Below, in pieces: positions 1-9,183 of a stretch of DNA of 64,000 nt. The stretch's first letter is position 1. The number at the start of each line of letters is the position of its first letter. The position numbers and the translations under genes are program-made. The notes beneath the pieces were generated by a model. That model did no database searches. It saw only the letters and a list, made by a program, of their open reading frames with translations, and had not been told where the DNA came from. The DNA comes from Clostridiales bacterium (lineage in GTDB: Bacteria; Bacillota; Clostridia; Christensenellales; Borkfalkiaceae): the NCBI GenBank assembly GCA_015055965.1, contig SVHG01000001.1, positions 62,001-126,000 of the forward strand, given 5' to 3'.

Positions 1-997
1 CTAATGCGGACGAAGTACCGTCTAACACCTTAGAAACGGTGGAATATACGGCCGAATATACTATTTGGTTATTAGAAAATCTAACCTCTGACTTTCTGGG
101 ATGAACGTTTACGTCTACCGCTTCGCCGGGGATTTCCAAATTGATTACGTAGAAGGGATATTGCCTTTTCATTAGATATCCGCCGTAAGCATTTGCAACC
201 GCAGAGCTTACCGTGCTATCCACTACGAATCTGCCGTTTACTATTAGCGTTTGGAATGCGCGAGTAGGCTTGGTAAAGCTTAGCTTACCAACGAATCCGC
301 TTACCTTAATTCCATTCTTAACCCCTTCTATCATAAAGCAGTTTTCAAGCGTTTTTGCGCCGTAAATACAGCTTATACATTCCTTTAAACCGCCACCGTA
401 GGTTTCTAATACGGTGTTGCCTTCAGAAATAAGAGTAAAGGAAATTTCAGGGCGAGAAAGGGCTGCTTTGGTTACTACCGATACAACCTCCCCCTCTTCT
501 GCCTTTACCGTTTTCAAGAATTTTTCCCTTGCAGGGGTATTATAAAATAATTCGGTTACGGTTACGGTCGTACCGTTTAAGGTAGGATATTCGTAAACCT
601 CAGACAAATCGCCACCGATGCAGTTGATTGCGTGCCCGATTTCTTCCCCGGACGTTTTGGAAGCTATAGTTGCCTTACTTACAGCGCCTATGCTTGCCAA
701 AGCTTCGCCACGGAAGCCTAAAGTTAAAATATTATCTAAATCCTCTGCGCGAAGAATTTTGCTGGTTGCGTGCGGTAAAAAGGCTTTAACCAGCTCTTCC
801 TTTTCTATTCCCGAGCCGTTATCGCGCACGCTGATAGAGCTCATACCGCCCCTTTCTATGCTAACGATAATTTCCGTTGCGCCGGAGTCCACGCTGTTTT
901 CAACAAGCTCTTTAATAACCGAAGCCGGTCTTTCTACAACTTCGCCTGCAGATATTCTGTTGTATACCTTTTTATCTAGTAAATTGATTACTGCCAT
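1..997 (-). CDS. mutL: DNA mismatch repair protein MutL, N-terminal part (cut by window edge)
   Basis: The minus-strand reading frame opens at ATG 995-997 and stays open to base 2, giving the first 332 or so residues; the rest lies left of the window. The GHKL ATPase motifs are in the expected order: AGEVVERPASVIKELVENS near residue 20, DNGSGI near residue 57, then ATSKI and GFRGEALASI. MutL couples mismatch recognition by MutS to strand incision. The gene begins only 5 bp after the mutS stop codon, so the two are surely one transcript. The C-terminal endonuclease domain cannot be judged here. Confidence 0.95.
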   Translation of the reverse strand, partial: MAVINLLDKKVYNRISAGEVVERPASVIKELVENSVDSGATEIIVSIERGGMSSISVRDNGSGIEKEELVKAFLPHATSKILRAEDLDNILTLGFRGEALASIGAVSKATIASKTSGEEIGHAINCIGGDLSEVYEYPTLNGTTVTVTELFYNTPAREKFLKTVKAEEGEVVSVVTKAALSRPEISFTLISEGNTVLETYGGGLKECISCIYGAKTLENCFMIEGVKNGIKVSGFVGKLSFTKPTRAFQTLIVNGRFVVDSTVSSAVANAYGGYLMKRQYPFYVINLEIPGEAVDVNVHPRKSEVRFSNNQIVYSAVYSTVSKVLDGTSSAL

Positions 998-1002
998 AAT
1001 TT

Positions 1003-3570
1003 TTATTTTTTAACCTTTTCCTTTAAGTCGAACAATATGGTCATTGCCTGAACGGGAGTTAAATTGTTAATATCTAAATCTGCGATTATGCGCTCGCATT
1101 CGCTTATTTGAATACTTTCTTTATCTTCTACGCATATTTCTTCCGCGTGCTTTTTAACGGTATCATTCTTTTCTAGGTTTTTAAGTATAACCTTTGCGCG
1201 CGCCGTTACTTCTTGGGGAACGCCTGCAAGAGAAGCTACCTCTATACCAAAGCTCTTGTTCGCGCTACCGCGCATAATACGGCGTAAGAACATTATACTG
1301 CCGTTTATTTCTTTAACGGTAATCTTGTAGTTTTTAACACCTTCTACAACCCCTTCAAGCTCTGAAAGCTCGTGATAGTGAGTTGCAAACAACGTTTTTG
1401 CCTTTAGCGAAGAGCAAATGTATTCTACTACCGCCCAAGCTATACCAAGCCCGTCGTAAGTGCTAGTACCACGACCAACCTCGTCTAAAATAATAAGGCT
1501 GTTGGGGGTTGCGCTTCTTAAAATAAGGGCAACCTCACTCATTTCTACCATAAAGGTACTTTGGTCGAATAATAAATTATCACTTGCACCAACTCTTGTA
1601 AACACCCTATCCGTAATGGGGATTACTGCAGATTTACAAGGCACGAAGCAACCAACGTGCGCCATAACCGTAATTAGAGCAACTTGGCGCATATACGTGC
1701 TCTTACCAGCCATATTGGGGCCGGTTATTATCATCATTGAGTTGTCGCCGTTATCTAGATAGGTGTCGTTTGCAATAAAGGTGTCACCAACAGTTTCTAC
1801 TACGGGATGACGACCGCTTACTATATCTAACGCGCTACCGCTTTCTACCATTTGCGGGCGACAATAGTTTTTCTTCTTTGCCACGTAAGCAAATGAACAG
1901 ATTAAATCTAAAACGGAAATACTCTTTGCTATTTGCTTTAAAATTTGCAATCTTTCAAGAAGGTACGCCTTTAATTTTTCAAACAGCTGAGTTTCTATTC
2001 TTAAAGCCTTTTCTGAAGCGGTTAAAATCTCTTCTTCAAATTTCTTTAATTCTTCCGTTATGTATCTTTCTGCCCCCGTAAGCGTCTGTTTTCTTACGTA
2101 ATCGTAGGGGACTTTATCCTTAAAGGAGTTGGTTACTTCTATAAAATAACCGAATACCTTGTTGTAGCCTATTCTTAAATTCTTTATGCCGGTGCGCTCA
2201 CGCTCTCTTTCTTCAATACCGTCTAGAATAGCCTTTCCGTCCTTGCGAACGCTATTTAAACGGTCTAATTCCGGATCAAATCCTTCCCTTATAAATCCGC
2301 CTTCTTTTACCGATACGGGGGGATTATCCTTGATTGCGCTCTTTAATAGACTTGCGCTTTCGCTCATATCGGGAATTGAAGCGTTAACGTCCGTTAATAC
2401 CTTTGAAGATAAGCCTGCAAGCTTGAACTTTATTTCGGGAAGAACCTCTAACGAAGTTCTTAAGCCTTCCATATCCCTTGGAGTGATATTATTGTTGGAA
2501 AGCTTGCCTGCAATACGCTCTATATCCTTGACGTCGCGAAGAGCTTCCCTAAGCGCGTTGTTTACTATTAGGTTTTTATATAACTCTTCAACGCCGTCTA
2601 ATCTGTAATTAATGCGGTTTATATCCTGCAAGGGGGTGCTTAATACGTTACGCATAAATCTTGCGCCCATTGCGGTTGAGGTTTGATCTAATACGTACAG
2701 TAAAGAGCCGTATACCTTGCCGTTATGAGTGGATGATAAGATTTCTAAGTTGCGCATACAGTTAGAATCTAAAATCATATATTCCCCTTTGCTTTCAAGG
2801 GTTAGATTCCTAACGTTTGCAAGGGCGTGCTTTTGCGTTTCCCTTAAATACTCTAAAAGCGCGCCGGCGCTACATATTACCAAGGAATTACCCTCTATTC
2901 CTATTGCGGAAAGAGAATGCACCTTTAATTGCTCTAATAAGCCCTTTTGCGCGGACTGCTCTGCATAAGCGTATTCCTTAAAGGCGTACGGCTTTTTAAT
3001 AACGCCGTGGGTAAACAAGGGGCTATCGTAGATTAAATCGTAAGCGCTTTTGTTAGTGATTATTTCCGCAGGGGAAACCCTTGTTAATAGGTCTAAAAGC
3101 TCTTCCTTACTATCTACCGCGGTAGTGCTAAAATCGCCAGTCGTAATATCTGCCCAAGAAACGCCGTACTTGGAATTTGAATGATATACGGAGCATACGT
3201 AGTTATTTATTTTTTCATCTATTTGGCTATCGTCCGTTACCGTACCGGAGGTTACTACCCTGATTACGTCACGCTGAACGAGCTCTTTACCGTTAGGCTC
3301 CGTTAGCTGTTCGCATATAGCAACCTTATATCCGGCAGAAACCAGCTTACCTATATATTGCTCTGCAGCGTGAAAGGGAACGCCACACATTGGAGCGCGC
3401 TCTTCTAAACCGCAATCTCTGCCCGTTAAGGTTAAATCAAGCACTCTTGAAGCAGTTTTAGCATCTTCAAAAAACATCTCGTAAAAGTCGCCGAGACGGT
3501 AAAATATAATACAATCGCTATACTGCTCCTTTACCGTTAGGTAATGAGTCATCATCTTTGATAAAGCCAT
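1003..3570 (-). CDS. mutS: DNA mismatch repair protein MutS
   Basis: This is a full-length 855-residue MutS1, the usual size. The mismatch-contacting F-x-E is visible as FYE in GDFYEMFFEDA (about residues 27-37). The C-terminal ABC-type ATPase has Walker A GPNMAGKST and Walker B IILDEVGRGTST, followed by the FATHYHEL segment. It binds base mismatches and small loops and recruits MutL, encoded 5 bp downstream. Translation starts at ATG 3570 behind AGAGGTG. It lies 69 bp after miaB; a nine-pair hairpin (3593-3612) occupies that gap. Nothing is truncated. Confidence 0.97.
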   Translation of the reverse strand: MALSKMMTHYLTVKEQYSDCIIFYRLGDFYEMFFEDAKTASRVLDLTLTGRDCGLEERAPMCGVPFHAAEQYIGKLVSAGYKVAICEQLTEPNGKELVQRDVIRVVTSGTVTDDSQIDEKINNYVCSVYHSNSKYGVSWADITTGDFSTTAVDSKEELLDLLTRVSPAEIITNKSAYDLIYDSPLFTHGVIKKPYAFKEYAYAEQSAQKGLLEQLKVHSLSAIGIEGNSLVICSAGALLEYLRETQKHALANVRNLTLESKGEYMILDSNCMRNLEILSSTHNGKVYGSLLYVLDQTSTAMGARFMRNVLSTPLQDINRINYRLDGVEELYKNLIVNNALREALRDVKDIERIAGKLSNNNITPRDMEGLRTSLEVLPEIKFKLAGLSSKVLTDVNASIPDMSESASLLKSAIKDNPPVSVKEGGFIREGFDPELDRLNSVRKDGKAILDGIEERERERTGIKNLRIGYNKVFGYFIEVTNSFKDKVPYDYVRKQTLTGAERYITEELKKFEEEILTASEKALRIETQLFEKLKAYLLERLQILKQIAKSISVLDLICSFAYVAKKKNYCRPQMVESGSALDIVSGRHPVVETVGDTFIANDTYLDNGDNSMMIITGPNMAGKSTYMRQVALITVMAHVGCFVPCKSAVIPITDRVFTRVGASDNLLFDQSTFMVEMSEVALILRSATPNSLIILDEVGRGTSTYDGLGIAWAVVEYICSSLKAKTLFATHYHELSELEGVVEGVKNYKITVKEINGSIMFLRRIMRGSANKSFGIEVASLAGVPQEVTARAKVILKNLEKNDTVKKHAEEICVEDKESIQISECERIIADLDINNLTPVQAMTILFDLKEKVKK

Positions 3571-3592
3571 TTTTTCACCTCTGTTATTTCGC

Positions 3593-3612
3593 GTAATTCA
3601 ACCTTGAATTAC
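3593..3612 (-). other. intercistronic hairpin between miaB and mutS
   Basis: GTAATTCAA and TTGAATTAC form a perfect nine-pair stem with a 2-nt loop in the 69-bp gap. It lacks a T-tract, so it is more likely an mRNA stability or processing structure than a terminator. Confidence 0.5.
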
Positions 3613-3639
3613 CTTTTGCCCCTTTCGTGGGCTTTACGG

Positions 3640-4971
3640 TTATCTTACTTCTACGATTTCCCCGTAAAGTGATATTCCAACCGTTTTTCCAACCTTGATT
3701 TTAACGAATTTGCCAATTAAATTTTCTTGGGAGCTAAAGTAGCCCATTCTACCGTATTCGTCACGGCCAAGATATAAATTTTTCTTTTCGTCGTAATCCT
3801 CGCAAAGAATTTCTACCGTTTTGCCCTCGTATGATTTTGAATGAAGGGCCGTTCTTTCGTTTTGCTCTGCAACCATTCTCATTATTCTGCTCTTGGAAAT
3901 TTCCGCGGGGATTTGATCCTCTCTTTTAGCTGCGGGCGTTCCTTCTCTTGGAGAATATACGAACATAAACGCAGATGCAAAATCTACTTCCTTCATAAGT
4001 GATAGCGTATCTTCATAATCGGCGTCAGTTTCGCCGGGAAAACCCACCATCACGTCTGTTGAAATAGAGCAATCGGGCATATATTTTTTAATTAAAGCCA
4101 CCTTTGCTAAATAATCTTCACGGGTGTAGCGCCTGTTCATTTGCTTTAAAACGGAGGTGCTACCGGACTGTAAGGGTAAGTGAATTGAATGGCAAACGTT
4201 GGGGTTTGCAACGATTGCTTGAACTAGTCTTTCACTTAAATCCTTGGGGTGGCTAGACATAAAGCGCAATCTGTAATCGCCCTTTACTTCCTTACCTATT
4301 GCGTTTAATAAATCCGCAAAGTCGCCGTAGCCCTCCTCGCCCTTAACGTCGTTACCGTAAGAGTTTACGTTTTGACCAAGCAGGGTTACTTCCTTATATC
4401 CCTCTTGAACGAGCGACTTAACCTCTGCAACGATATCTTCAATCCTTCTTGACCGCTCTCTTCCGCGAACGTAAGGAACTATGCAGTAGGTACAAAAATT
4501 GTTACAGCCGTAAATAATGTTTACCCAAGCGTTTGGGTAACTGTTTCTACGCATAGGAATACATTCTCTTTCGCGGTTGTCTTCAATAATCTCTATTAAA
4601 GCCTTTTTTCTGCCCTGCTTTTCCTTTAAGAGTCTTTCAAACTCGCAAAGGTTGTGCGTGCCGAAAATAATGTCTACGAAGGGGAAGGTTTTGTGAAGCT
4701 TTTCCGCCGCGCCTGACTGCTGAGTCATGCAACCGCCTACCGCAACTATAACGTCAGGGTTGGCAACCTTATAGGGCTTTAACGCGCCAAGATGACCGTA
4801 TACCTTTTGTTCCGCGTTTTCACGAATACAGCAGGTAACGTAAATTATTAAATTTGCTTCTTCAGGTTGACTAACAAACTCGTACCCTAAGCTTTCCAGC
4901 ATGCCGGCAAGCTTTTCAGATTCGTGTAGGTTCATTTGGCAACCGTACGTTTGAATAAAATACTTTCTCAT
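3640..4971 (-). CDS. miaB: tRNA-2-methylthio-N6-dimethylallyladenosine synthase MiaB
   Basis: MiaB is a radical-SAM methylthiotransferase that adds the 2-methylthio group to isopentenyl-A37 of tRNAs reading UNN codons. The 443 residues carry the N-terminal UPF0004 domain with its cluster cysteines (Cys10 in TYGCQMN, then CCIRENAEQK and GGCMTQQ), the radical-SAM motif CNNFCTYCIVPYVRG near residue 155, and a C-terminal TRAM-like segment. It is the first gene of a miaB-mutS-mutL operon. The start has no Shine-Dalgarno site: the -10 box ends only 9 bp upstream of the ATG, so the message is probably leaderless or nearly so. Confidence 0.95.
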   Translation of the reverse strand: MRKYFIQTYGCQMNLHESEKLAGMLESLGYEFVSQPEEANLIIYVTCCIRENAEQKVYGHLGALKPYKVANPDVIVAVGGCMTQQSGAAEKLHKTFPFVDIIFGTHNLCEFERLLKEKQGRKKALIEIIEDNRERECIPMRRNSYPNAWVNIIYGCNNFCTYCIVPYVRGRERSRRIEDIVAEVKSLVQEGYKEVTLLGQNVNSYGNDVKGEEGYGDFADLLNAIGKEVKGDYRLRFMSSHPKDLSERLVQAIVANPNVCHSIHLPLQSGSTSVLKQMNRRYTREDYLAKVALIKKYMPDCSISTDVMVGFPGETDADYEDTLSLMKEVDFASAFMFVYSPREGTPAAKREDQIPAEISKSRIMRMVAEQNERTALHSKSYEGKTVEILCEDYDEKKNLYLGRDEYGRMGYFSSQENLIGKFVKIKVGKTVGISLYGEIVEVR

Positions 4972-4980
4972 AATAAGTAA

Positions 4981-5009
4981 ATTATACTAAATCTAATGCA
5001 AAATTTCAA
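4981..5009 (-). promoter_or_regulatory. sigma-A promoter of miaB-mutS-mutL
   Basis: On the minus strand TTGAAA (5004-5009), a 17-bp spacer and TATAAT (4981-4986). The expected transcription start is about 4974, only about 3 nt before the miaB ATG. Confidence 0.8.
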
Positions 5010-5057
5010 GAATTTTTAAGCGCATAATAACAAAATTTCTTAACATAATATCATTTG

Positions 5058-7232
5058 ATGATATTAAAGCGTATTTTTAAGGGCTTGGCTCTGTTATTTT
5101 TAATATTCCTTTTGGTTAGCTCGGCTTTCGTTGCATATTTGTTCATATCCCCTAATTTACACTTAGAGCAATCTATGCTTTTACCAAACACCCCTTCTAT
5201 CACTCTTTTAGATAGCGCAAACCAAGAAATTTGCTTGCCCGTTAGCGCGAAGGAAAGGGTTGAAATTAACGGCTTACCCGAGTACGTTGTTAACGCCTTC
5301 GTTGCAGTTGAGGATAAAAGATTTTTTAAGCATAACGGGGTGGATTTTATCGGTATTTTAAGAGCGTTTAAAAGCAATTTACTTTCGCGCTCGTTAAAGG
5401 AAGGGGGCTCTACTATTACGCAACAGCTTATTAAAAACACATATTTAACCAACGAGAAAACTCTTAACAGAAAAATTAAGGAGATTAAGCTTGCTTTAAA
5501 GGCGGAAAAACAGTTTAGTAAGGAAGAAATTTTATCCTTTTATTTGAATAGCGTTTATTTTGGCGAAGGGGCTTACGGAATAGAAAGCGCTTCTAAAAGC
5601 TATTTTAACAAAAGCGCCAGCGAGCTTTCCCTGGTGGAAGCGTGCGCCTTGGCTTCAACCGTTAAAGCTCCTTCTATTTATAACCCGCGTAAAGAAAAAT
5701 GTGAAAAGCGAAAAAACCTCGTTCTTAACCTTATGCTAGAGCAAGGATATATTTCTAACGAGCAATACCAAAGGGGAATTTCTACTAAAATAACGGTTAA
5801 AGATACGCCTAAAAGTAGCGATTACGCTATTGCGTGCATTGAAGAAATATACGATAAATTAAGCCTTTCCCCGTACGAAAATTGTAAAATTTTAGCGCAT
5901 ACGTATTACGAAAAAGATTGCCAAACGGCATTAGAAAGCACTCTTGATGAAAAAAATCAAGGCGGAATTATAATGAACAAGCAAGGTAAAATCTTGGGTT
6001 ATAAAATTCCCGAGGGGGATTTTGAAAGAGCCCCTGCCTCTACTATAAAACCGCTTATAGTTTACGCCCCTGCCATTGAAGAAGGCATAGTTCATTTGGC
6101 CACTAAAATTTTAGACGAGCCCTGCTCATTTAGCGGATACACGCCAAAAAATTACGGCGATAAATATTACGGATGGGTAAGCGTTAAGGATTGTATTTGC
6201 AAAAGCTTAAACGTGCCCGCTATTAAAGTTATTGATTCGCTGGGAACGCAAAAAGCCCGCATATATGCGCGTAAACTCAACATTCAAATAGAAGAAGAGG
6301 GGCTTGGAATAGCCCTTGGATCTTATAACGGCGGTGTTACTTTGCAAGCGCTTTGCTCTGCTTATACCCCATTTTTAGCTGAAGGGGACTTTTACAGTTC
6401 AACCTTTATTAAGGAAATTTTTATTGACGAAAAAAGAGTATATCAAGACGATATTGCTTCTTCAAAGGTCTTTAGCGCCGGGACTTGCGAAATAATTAAT
6501 CAAGCCTTAAAGGAGTGCGCTATAAGCGGAACTGCAAGAGCTATTGGCAAAAGGGATTACGAGGTTTGTGCAAAAACCGGTACGGTAGGAAATGAAAAAG
6601 GCAATACGGATGCTTATACAGTTTGCTATACTTCAGAACATTTAATAGCCTTAAGATTTTGCAATAAGGATAATTCTTTAATGACGAATAGCATATCGGG
6701 TGGCTACGTTGCTAAATATGCTTCTAATATTTTAGACGATATTTATAGCAATCACACGCCTGCCCCTTTTAATGATAGCAACGAGGTAACTTATGCCGAT
6801 ATGTGCTTACTTGCATATGAAGAAGGGGCTTTGCAGTTAAGTGATAAAAGCCTTTCCAATAAGTACGTTTTCACAACGCCTATACTAACGAAATATTTAA
6901 AAAGCCTGCCTATAAGCTCCTTTTCTACACCTTCAGCTACTTGCGACATTCAAATAAACGGCAATAAAGTTAGGCTAACATTTAATAAAAAGGATTACGT
7001 TAAAATTAAAATTGAAAAAAGTCAAAATGGGAGCTTTGAGCTTTTAACGGTTACTGAAAACAGCGAGTTTACTGATATTGAGCTTAAAGATGGAAAGTAC
7101 CTATATAAAATCACGCCAATTTTTACAGATTCAAACGGTAACGAAATTTTAGGCAAGGAAATAATCTTACCGGAAATCATAATAAAAAGTGAAGAGGATT
7201 TTAAAAATTCTAACTGGTGGGAAGATGATTAA
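5058..7232 (+). CDS. class A penicillin-binding protein (transglycosylase/transpeptidase)
   Basis: This bifunctional peptidoglycan synthase has a cytoplasmic stub and one N-terminal membrane helix (about residues 8-30). A GT51 glycosyltransferase domain follows, with EDKRFFKHNG and GGSTITQQLIKN and the catalytic-glutamate region intact. The penicillin-binding transpeptidase has ASTIKP (SxxK), SLN (SxN) and KTGTVG (KTG). A weakly conserved FN3-like tail ends in acidic residues and WWEDD. About 725 residues is on the short side for PBP1a. I prefer ATG 5058; TTG 5055 is also in frame. The ribosome-binding site is poor. It is monocistronic and diverges from miaB. Confidence 0.92.
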   Translation: MILKRIFKGLALLFLIFLLVSSAFVAYLFISPNLHLEQSMLLPNTPSITLLDSANQEICLPVSAKERVEINGLPEYVVNAFVAVEDKRFFKHNGVDFIGILRAFKSNLLSRSLKEGGSTITQQLIKNTYLTNEKTLNRKIKEIKLALKAEKQFSKEEILSFYLNSVYFGEGAYGIESASKSYFNKSASELSLVEACALASTVKAPSIYNPRKEKCEKRKNLVLNLMLEQGYISNEQYQRGISTKITVKDTPKSSDYAIACIEEIYDKLSLSPYENCKILAHTYYEKDCQTALESTLDEKNQGGIIMNKQGKILGYKIPEGDFERAPASTIKPLIVYAPAIEEGIVHLATKILDEPCSFSGYTPKNYGDKYYGWVSVKDCICKSLNVPAIKVIDSLGTQKARIYARKLNIQIEEEGLGIALGSYNGGVTLQALCSAYTPFLAEGDFYSSTFIKEIFIDEKRVYQDDIASSKVFSAGTCEIINQALKECAISGTARAIGKRDYEVCAKTGTVGNEKGNTDAYTVCYTSEHLIALRFCNKDNSLMTNSISGGYVAKYASNILDDIYSNHTPAPFNDSNEVTYADMCLLAYEEGALQLSDKSLSNKYVFTTPILTKYLKSLPISSFSTPSATCDIQINGNKVRLTFNKKDYVKIKIEKSQNGSFELLTVTENSEFTDIELKDGKYLYKITPIFTDSNGNEILGKEIILPEIIIKSEEDFKNSNWWEDD

Positions 7233-7280
7233 TATGCAGTTTATCAACCTATATAGGGGCTTTTTAATAAAATCACACAA

Positions 7281-7313
7281 AAAAGCGGGGCTGAAAACAG
7301 CTCCGCTTTTATT
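7281..7313 (+). terminator. terminator of the PBP gene
   Basis: Arms 7281-7293 and 7298-7310 (AAAAGCGGGGCTG with CAGCTCCGCTTTT, one G-T pair) enclose a 4-nt AAAA loop, with a T-rich exit on both strands. Confidence 0.85.
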
Positions 7314-7329
7314 TATAAAATTTATTGTA

Positions 7330-7633
7330 AATAAGCACTAGATGCAAGCAATGCTTACGCAATGATATTGCTAAAGCAATGATATTCGTGCGTTGCACGA
7401 ATGATGGTTTTCGTGACAAATACGAAGCGGGCGATGACAAAAAAGAATTTGAGAATAATCGTAGAGATAAAGCGTTTAGATGCGAGCAAGAGAAAAAAAC
7501 TGCGGATTTAGCAAGGGATTGTACTTGTCGTACATGACCGAGGCTAAAACGTAAAGTTTTTGCAGTATTGCGAAGCATATAAGCGCTTTTATTCCAAATA
7601 CTTTTTGGGAAGAGCCCCAAAATAGGGATTATT
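7330..7633 (-). repeat. repeat module 1 of a stacked 3'-end repeat (hairpin array inside)
   Basis: The module opens with AATAAGCACTAGAT and closes with GGGATTATT, the same ends as the 124-bp element. Its interior holds variable-stem hairpins: ATTGC/GCAAT at 7367-7380, ATTCGTGC/GCACGAAT at 7384-7402, and TTCGT/ACGAA near 7409-7425. It also has a block (about 7418-7580) related to 52190-52365. Open frames across it (7309-7620 and 7589-7786, minus) run through repeats and look spurious. Confidence 0.7.
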
Positions 7634-7636
7634 GTA

Positions 7637-7762
7637 AATAAGCACTAGATACGAGCTAGAGTGGTGAAACCGAGCATTGACTGAAGGGAGTGTACTTTTA
7701 GCGTACATGACCGAAGGCAAGCGCAAGGCTTCGCCTAATACGCGTAAAAGCTTATATCGCTT
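7637..7762 (-). repeat. repeat module 2 of the stack
   Basis: It begins with AATAAGCACTAGATAC three bases (GTA) after module 1. It contains the GTACATGACCGAAGGCAAGC block also seen at 52315-52337 and 60408-60428, preceded by a short hairpin (GTAC, loop, GTAC). It ends where the 124-bp element begins. Confidence 0.65.
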
Positions 7763-7764
7763 AA

Positions 7765-7888
7765 AATAAGCACTAGATACAAGCAAGAGCAGGCGTTTTA
7801 GTTTTGAGCGCAGGGAGCGACCTTGTTGGTCGCAGGAATGTGAGCAAAACTAAAAGAACGAACTATTGCGTAGTATATAGGGCTTATT
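7765..7888 (-). repeat. 124-bp palindromic element, copy 1
   Basis: The ends are imperfect inverted repeats (AATAAGCACTAGATAC against GTATATAGGGCTTATT). The interior is a long hairpin: TTTTAGTTTTG (7796-7806) pairs with CAAAACTAAAA (7845-7855), and a core GCGACC, loop TTGTT, GGTCGC lies at 7817-7833. It abuts the stop codon (7889-7891) of the M29 peptidase gene. Copies 2 and 3 have exactly the same length and differ at only a few bases. Confidence 0.85.
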
Positions 7889-9112
7889 TTAGAAGGCCCA
7901 ATTACCCTTTCTAAACAATGGAACAACCTTACCGTCTGCGGTAACACCGTCTATTTCTAAATCTGCAGTACCAATCATAAAGTCAACGTGAATTGAAGAA
8001 TCGTTAATGCCCTTTTCTTTACATTCAGCAAAAGAAAGATTTTCAAAATTCTTTAACGTATTGTTAAATCCGCGACCTAATGCAAAGTGACAGCAACAGT
8101 TTTCATCAAATAAAGTATTATAGAATAAAATACCCGTTTTATTGATGGGAGAATCAAAGGGAACTAAAGCGCATTCGCCAAGCTTTCTTGCGCCTTCATC
8201 CATACTCACGAGCTTTTCTAATAGGTGCGCGTTCTTTTCTGCGCCCGTTTCTACTACAACGCCGTTTTCAAAGCGAACGAAGAAATTATCGATAAGCTCA
8301 CCGCGGTAAGAAAGGGGCTTAGATGAATATACGATACCTTCCGCTTTGCCCTGCATGGGTGAAGTGAATACTTCTTCCGTGGGAATATTGGGGTTAAAAT
8401 AAACGCCTGAAAGGGTGTTTTCGCCACCGCCTAAGAATAAACCGTCATCAATAAGACCAACCTTTAAATCAGTACCGTTAGAAGAACGGTATCTTAATTC
8501 CTTTAAACCAAGACTGTTAAGGTATGCGCAACGGTCGCCAAGATTTTTGTTGTGATCTTCCCACGCTTGAACGGGGTCTTCGTTTACGCGAGCGGTAAAT
8601 AAAATTGCTTCCCATAATTTTTCTACCGCAACAGAGGTGCGAAGATTGGGGAATATTTTCTTTGCCCACGCCTTAGTGGGAACTGCTGCAATTACCCATT
8701 GATATCTATCAGACATTCTATCACGGTAAGGCTTTGTAACCTTCATAACGGCGATAGATGACTTAGAAACCTTTTCTTGATCAATACCCTTCATTCCGTC
8801 CGGATCGTCGCCTGCAAGAGAAATAAGAACGGGAAGAACCTTTTCTCTGTGTTTAAGCTTTTCTATTTCCCAATCGTGAATTTCAGAAAGGGTTTGTAAG
8901 CTTCTCTTTTTATAATGAAGCTTAGATAGCGGTGTGTAACGCCATTCAACGGTAACTTCCTTAGCGCCAAGCTTATAGCACTCTTCGGTAACCATTAAAG
9001 CAAATTCGGGATTTTCTACGTTAGCCATAACGGTAACACATTGACCTTTTTGAACGTTTGCGCCAACCTTTGCTATAAGGTGAGCGTATTTTCTTAATGC
9101 GGTTTTATTCAT
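7889..9112 (-). CDS. M29-family metalloaminopeptidase (AmpS/PepS type)
   Basis: This cytosolic dinuclear-metal aminopeptidase trims N-terminal residues from peptides. It is 407 residues, the family norm. The N-terminal half is MNKTALRKYAHLIAKVG with the WRYTPLS segment. The C-terminal metal-site region shows the acidic and histidine ligand segments EVFTSP, YRGELIDNFF, CCHFALGRG and SIHVDFMIGTADLEIDG. Its start has AAAGGAAG upstream. It follows the chorismate mutase gene by about 70 bp and could share its transcript. It may help use peptides brought in by the nearby Opp transporter, but that is inference. Confidence 0.9.
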   Translation of the reverse strand: MNKTALRKYAHLIAKVGANVQKGQCVTVMANVENPEFALMVTEECYKLGAKEVTVEWRYTPLSKLHYKKRSLQTLSEIHDWEIEKLKHREKVLPVLISLAGDDPDGMKGIDQEKVSKSSIAVMKVTKPYRDRMSDRYQWVIAAVPTKAWAKKIFPNLRTSVAVEKLWEAILFTARVNEDPVQAWEDHNKNLGDRCAYLNSLGLKELRYRSSNGTDLKVGLIDDGLFLGGGENTLSGVYFNPNIPTEEVFTSPMQGKAEGIVYSSKPLSYRGELIDNFFVRFENGVVVETGAEKNAHLLEKLVSMDEGARKLGECALVPFDSPINKTGILFYNTLFDENCCCHFALGRGFNNTLKNFENLSFAECKEKGINDSSIHVDFMIGTADLEIDGVTADGKVVPLFRKGNWAF

Positions 9113-9164
9113 AATTTTACTTCCTTTAAGTAATTTTTTTGCGTGATTTTATAATAAATTGCGT

Positions 9165-9183
9165 GATAATCGACCTATAGCCC
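9165..9183 (-). repeat. 3'-end motif copy (after chorismate mutase)
   Basis: On the minus strand it reads GGGCTATAGGTCGATTATC, beginning in the last base of the chorismate mutase TAG stop codon (9183-9185). One of about 11 copies of a dispersed 20-nt motif. Confidence 0.6.

Noticed and set aside
618..1013. Plus-strand frame of 131 residues
   Set aside because: It is the complement of the conserved mutL N-terminus, which is clearly the coding strand.
7309..7786. Two overlapping minus-strand open frames (103 and 65 residues)
   Set aside because: They lie entirely within the stacked repeats and have no ribosome site, and their residues simply translate the hairpins.
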